Source: Hyalella azteca (Eukaryota; Arthropoda; Malacostraca; Amphipoda; Hyalellidae). Taken from it: a stretch of DNA of 64,000 bases. The notes beneath the pieces are model-generated. The model searched no databases. It worked only from the letters and a program-made list of their open reading frames with translations, and was not told where the DNA came from. How positions within the stretch are numbered: the stretch's first letter is position 1; every line of letters begins with the position of its first letter. This document shows positions 61,025-64,000 of the stretch, piece by piece. The position numbers and the translations under genes were made by a program. The stretch spans positions 8,898 through 72,897 of the forward strand of contig NW_025940654.1 in assembly GCF_000764305.2 (NCBI RefSeq), written 5' to 3'.

Positions 61025-63909
61025 CTGATTAATTAATTAATTATTAATAAGAATACGTCAATCGTGAAGTTCATGAAGTTATTTGGAAATGAATATATAT
61101 GCTAACCAGGAGTTAATAGTTAACATTTTTTTAAATTAGTAAAATATTTTGAAAATGTATTTGTACCGGAGTTTGAGAGTACAACTAACCTGTTCGTTGT
61201 AGGAGCGTAAGCCTGCACGGTGCGGGCCACGGCCCCCCAGTCCCCCGCCTGGGCCCCCAGCACCACCAGCTGGGGGGGCGGCACCGCTGGCAGGGGCACG
61301 GCACCTCCCTCGGTGTCACCCACGGGGGCGTAGACGCCTGGTACATTAATTATTTACAGTTGAAGTCAATATCAAACTATTACTATTATTATTATTATTA
61401 CTATTACTATTGCCATTACTATTACTATCACTATTATTATTACTATTACTATTACTATTGCTATTACTATTACTATTATTATTACTATTACTATTGCTAT
61501 TACTATTACTATCACTATTATTATTATATATCACTATTACTATTGCTATTACTGTTACTATTACTGTTGCTTACAATTCAAATTGCTACTTTCATACAGA
61601 TCATGCTCAATGTTTGCCTATCATTACTGACAGAGAGATGCATATTTGCCGAGGAGCGCCCCTAGGTCGAGGGGACCCATTATCCTGATGGAGAAATAGG
61701 CTGGAGGAGCAGCAGTTGCAGCCAGAGCTGCCACGCCTGCAGCCGTGCCGATACAGCCTTCGAAAGTTTTGATCTTGGATCTGCGTAACGTAAACTGGAA
61801 TGAATTAGTGAACTGGGGCCATACTTTCAAAACTCGCTAAGTGAACGTAAGCCCATACGCTCTATTTTCTTGTCTATGATTGGTGGATTTTGCTTGAAAG
61901 GCCGTCGATGATTAGCTGATGAACTTACGATCTCTTAATTTTTTTTTGAAAGTATAGGCCCTGAAAAAGATCCTTACAATTTATTTCTCAGTCAACAGAC
62001 TGAAACAGTACGGGATTAGGATGGTGCATGTAGTGACAGAACTTCACCAATCGAAAAAGAGACATTTATTTTTTGTGCGGACTATAGTAAAAAATGATAT
62101 GTTTCCTTTTGTTATTTAATTTTGCATCAGAGCATTTGTAGAACTAATTTAGAACTTCTCCATTTCTCGATCGACAAAATAAAAAGATGGCTCATGTCAT
62201 ATAAGCAACTCGTTCGTAAACTGAAGATGACGTTAAAATGACGTTTATCCAACGTATTTTTAACGTCACGCTTTGCACTAGTTGCTCATATGAAGAGAAG
62301 TTGATAAATCCAAGAAGTTGATAAATCCCAGAAGTTGATAAATCCAAGAAGTTGATAAATACAAGAAGTTGATAAATCCAAGAAGTTGATAAATCCGAGA
62401 AGTTGATAAAACCGAAAAGTTGATAAATCCAAGAAGTTGATAAATCCGAGAAGTTGATAAAACCGAAAAGTTGATAAATCCAAGAAGTTGATAAATCCAA
62501 GAAGTTGATAAAACCGAAAAGTTGATAAATCAAACAAGTTGATAAATCCAAGAAGTTGATAAAACCGAAAATTTGATAAATCCATGAAGTTGATAAATCC
62601 ATGAAGTTTATAAATCCAAGAAGTTTATAAATCCAAGAAGTTAATAAATCCCAGCTCACAATCCAATATTTTTCTACACTCAGAACCACAAATGGTTCTG
62701 TATATATAGTGGCACACATTCTGCATACATCAATGGGACGTTTTTTTGTGGGCCCAAATTTGGTTTTTATGACCCACACTATAGGGCCAAAAAGTGCATC
62801 GCTATTTGAACAGTCTCTTAATTTTTCTGAGTATATGTCATTTATTTATGCCCATACTTTCAAAAAAAGTTAAGAGATCGTAAGTTCATCAGCCAATCAT
62901 TGATGGCCTTTCAAGCCAAACCCACCAATCATAGACAAGAAAAGAGAGCGTAAGTACTTACGTTCACTGAGCGAGTTTTGAAAGTATGACTCCTGCTGGT
63001 AGGGCGAGGATGGATGATTTACCTGCTCCCCAGCAGCGGCTGAAGGACCTCATCACACGGCTGGAACTCCTTTACCTGCTCCCCAGCAGCGGCTGAAGGA
63101 CCTCATCGCACGGCTGGAACTCCTTTACCTGCTCCCCTGCAGCGGCTGAAGGACCTCATCACACGGCTGGAACTCCTTTACCTGCTCCCTTGCAGCGGCT
63201 GAAGGACCACATCACACGGCTGGAACTCCGAGTTCAGGTCCAGGAGGTCCAGGAAAAGGTGTCCTGCGTGGCGTTGGACGACCTGCCGCCAGGCGTGGGC
63301 GTTCAGCACCTCTGGGGCCACCTTCACGTTGACGGCCGCGCCCCTAGCGTGGGGCAGCATGAGGGCAACCGCGTCCAGGTCACGACCTGCATAACGTACA
63401 CTGAGAAATATGAATAGGTAATATGGTCCAAATGTTGATACCCTTTCATACCCACAGTCCCACAGTGCGAGCAGAGAGCGGACAAGCGTGTTGTATATGT
63501 TACGTAACATGAAAAGATTATATACTACGGGATACAATTGCAGTGTTACGGGCTACGATAGCATGAACATTACGGCTCGTTATCACAAATCTTACGGCTC
63601 CCTGTCACGAATCTTACGGCTCATTATATGGTGAGTTTTTTTCCTAATTTAGCTAATTTTTATTCTAATCTAATCTTATGAATCTCACTGCTCGTTATGA
63701 TGAACTGATCGCCCCCCTTCCGACTCATCCTAGCTGCGTAGCGCGCAATCTTGTCCTCATGGGGGCAGCTGAGCATCACCTCCCACCACTGCCGGGCTGA
63801 GGCCCCCGCCTCCTCCATGACGCGCTTCACCCACGGCCACTGGGCATCGAAGTCCCCCAGGGCACTGGATTGCAGCTGGGTGACCACTTGGCGGACCACA
63901 CCCGCTGAC
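60895..63909 (-). CDS. Unrecognised gene, last five exons
   Basis: Exons 63689-63909, 63182-63386, 61632-61684, 61190-61337 and 60895-61024 join with exact phase (1, 2, 1, 2) to ~250 C-terminal residues ending at TGA 60895-60897. The sequence is Leu/Ala-rich and probably helical: ALGDFDAQWPWVKRVMEEAG, VNVKVAPEVLNAHAWRQVVQ, IMGPLDLGALLGKYASL, FERIDLRKSGLSEADELQLL. The L-x-L spacing in the last two suggests leucine-rich (ribonuclease-inhibitor-like) repeats, but this is only an impression. The N-terminus lies beyond 64000. Function unknown. Confidence 0.85.
61190..61337 (-). CDS. Unrecognised gene, penultimate exon
   Basis: VYAPVGDTEGGAVPLPAVPP, PQLVVLGAQAGDWGAVARTV, QAYAPTTN. Donor GTTAGT. 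Confidence 0.85.
61380..61565. repeat. (ATTACT)n-type microsatellite
   Basis: Mixed TATTAC/TATTAT hexamer repeats; gives false Tyr- or Asn/Ser-rich ORFs. Confidence 0.95.
61632..61684 (-). CDS. Unrecognised gene, 53-nt exon
   Basis: Encodes IMGPLDLGALLGKYASL between CATCAG and GTCAGT. Called because its phase bridges the exons on both sides exactly. Confidence 0.7.
61816..61961. mobile_element. MITE family M, copy 2
   Basis: Inverted relative to 44963 and 62850. Ends GGCCATACTTTCAAAA / TTTTGAAAGTATAGGCC. Confidence 0.88.
62290..62650. repeat. 17-bp minisatellite (AAGTTGATAAATCCAAG), ~21 copies
   Basis: Imperfect units (CCAAG, CCGAG, CCGAA, CCATG variants) in an intron of the unrecognised gene. 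A long open minus-strand frame here is repeat-derived. Confidence 0.96.
62850..62992. mobile_element. MITE family M, copy 3
   Basis: Ends CCCATACTTTCAAAA / TTTTGAAAGTATGA. With copy 2, inverted and ~900 bp away in the same intron, it could form a ~145-bp stem. Confidence 0.88.
63012..63190. repeat. Donor-edge minisatellite of the unrecognised gene (53 bp, 3 extra copies)
   Basis: Donors GAGCAG|GTAAAGG at 63182, 63129, 63076 and 63023 are 53 bp apart. Each unit includes the exon end (CDVVLQPLQGS) and donor. 53 is not divisible by 3. Confidence 0.96.
63182..63386 (-). CDS. Unrecognised gene, second visible exon
   Basis: RDLDAVALMLPHARGAAVNV, KVAPEVLNAHAWRQVVQRHA, GHLFLDLLDLNSEFQPCDVV. Donor GTAAAG, phase 2. 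Confidence 0.88.
63689..63909 (-). CDS. Unrecognised gene, first visible exon
   Basis: SAGVVRQVVTQLQSSALGDF, DAQWPWVKRVMEEAGASARQ, WWEVMLSCPHEDKIARYAAR, MSRKGGDQFIITS. Acceptor ATTTTCCAG, donor GTGAGA. Confidence 0.85.
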
Positions 63910-64000
63910 CTGGAAAATATTGTGTGAACGATTGAGAAATCGTTGACGATATTTTTTTTATAAATTTTTATTATTATTGTTTTCAATTTCTTTATCAGTG

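Noticed and set aside
61346..61665. Asn/Ser-rich and Tyr-rich ORFs
   Set aside because: Microsatellite translation.
62192..62779. 195-codon Phe/Ile/Asp-rich ORF
   Set aside because: Translation of the 17-bp minisatellite; 17 is not a multiple of 3 and the peptide only cycles.

Overview
This is a eukaryotic nuclear window, most likely arthropod and probably crustacean. The evidence is many short GC-rich exons in AT-rich, repeat-packed introns, an animal RME-8/DNAJC13 gene, an invertebrate-type SLC22 transporter, and relics of LINE, mariner and MITE elements. I cannot name the species. There are three N gaps (11711-12505, 26702-27364, 40521-40673), three single-N joins (4768, 37875, 38372), and untrimmed Illumina Nextera transposon-end sequence in the assembly (27365, 28030, 37854).

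Layout. (1) 791-30846, minus strand: about 27 visible exons of DNAJC13/RME-8, the endosomal J-domain co-chaperone, running from the start codon at 30846 out of the window at its left edge. Exon phases agree across almost every junction I checked. One exon probably lies in the gap at 26.7-27.4 kb and one in a collapsed minisatellite at 3.4-4.8 kb. Exon 4 appears twice, probably as a mate-pair chimera. (2) 30.9-43.1 kb: intergenic DNA between two divergent genes, holding a nest of inverted-repeat DNA elements, LINE fragments and long minisatellites. (3) 43164-55928, plus strand: a complete 13-exon SLC22/organic-ion-transporter-type MFS gene. Its exons sum to 2025 nt, which is 674 codons plus stop, and all phases match. 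Its introns carry a LINE, a mariner relic and several MITE-like repeats. (4) 55.9-60.9 kb: AT-rich convergent intergenic DNA. (5) 60895-63909, minus strand: the last five exons of an unrecognised gene, also phase-consistent.

Main unusual signal. At roughly two dozen exon boundaries in all three genes, a tandem array is anchored exactly on the splice junction. Each unit carries the end of the exon plus the start of the intron (or the intron end plus the exon start), and the extra copies run into the intron. These arrays create rows of decoy splice sites. Most unit lengths are not multiples of three, so read-through would break the frame, and the outermost exon-side site restores the conserved protein. 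I see this as the best candidate for an undescribed genome-wide process in this lineage.

The three genes show no evident functional link: RME-8 acts in endosomal sorting, the SLC22 protein in solute transport, and the third is unknown.
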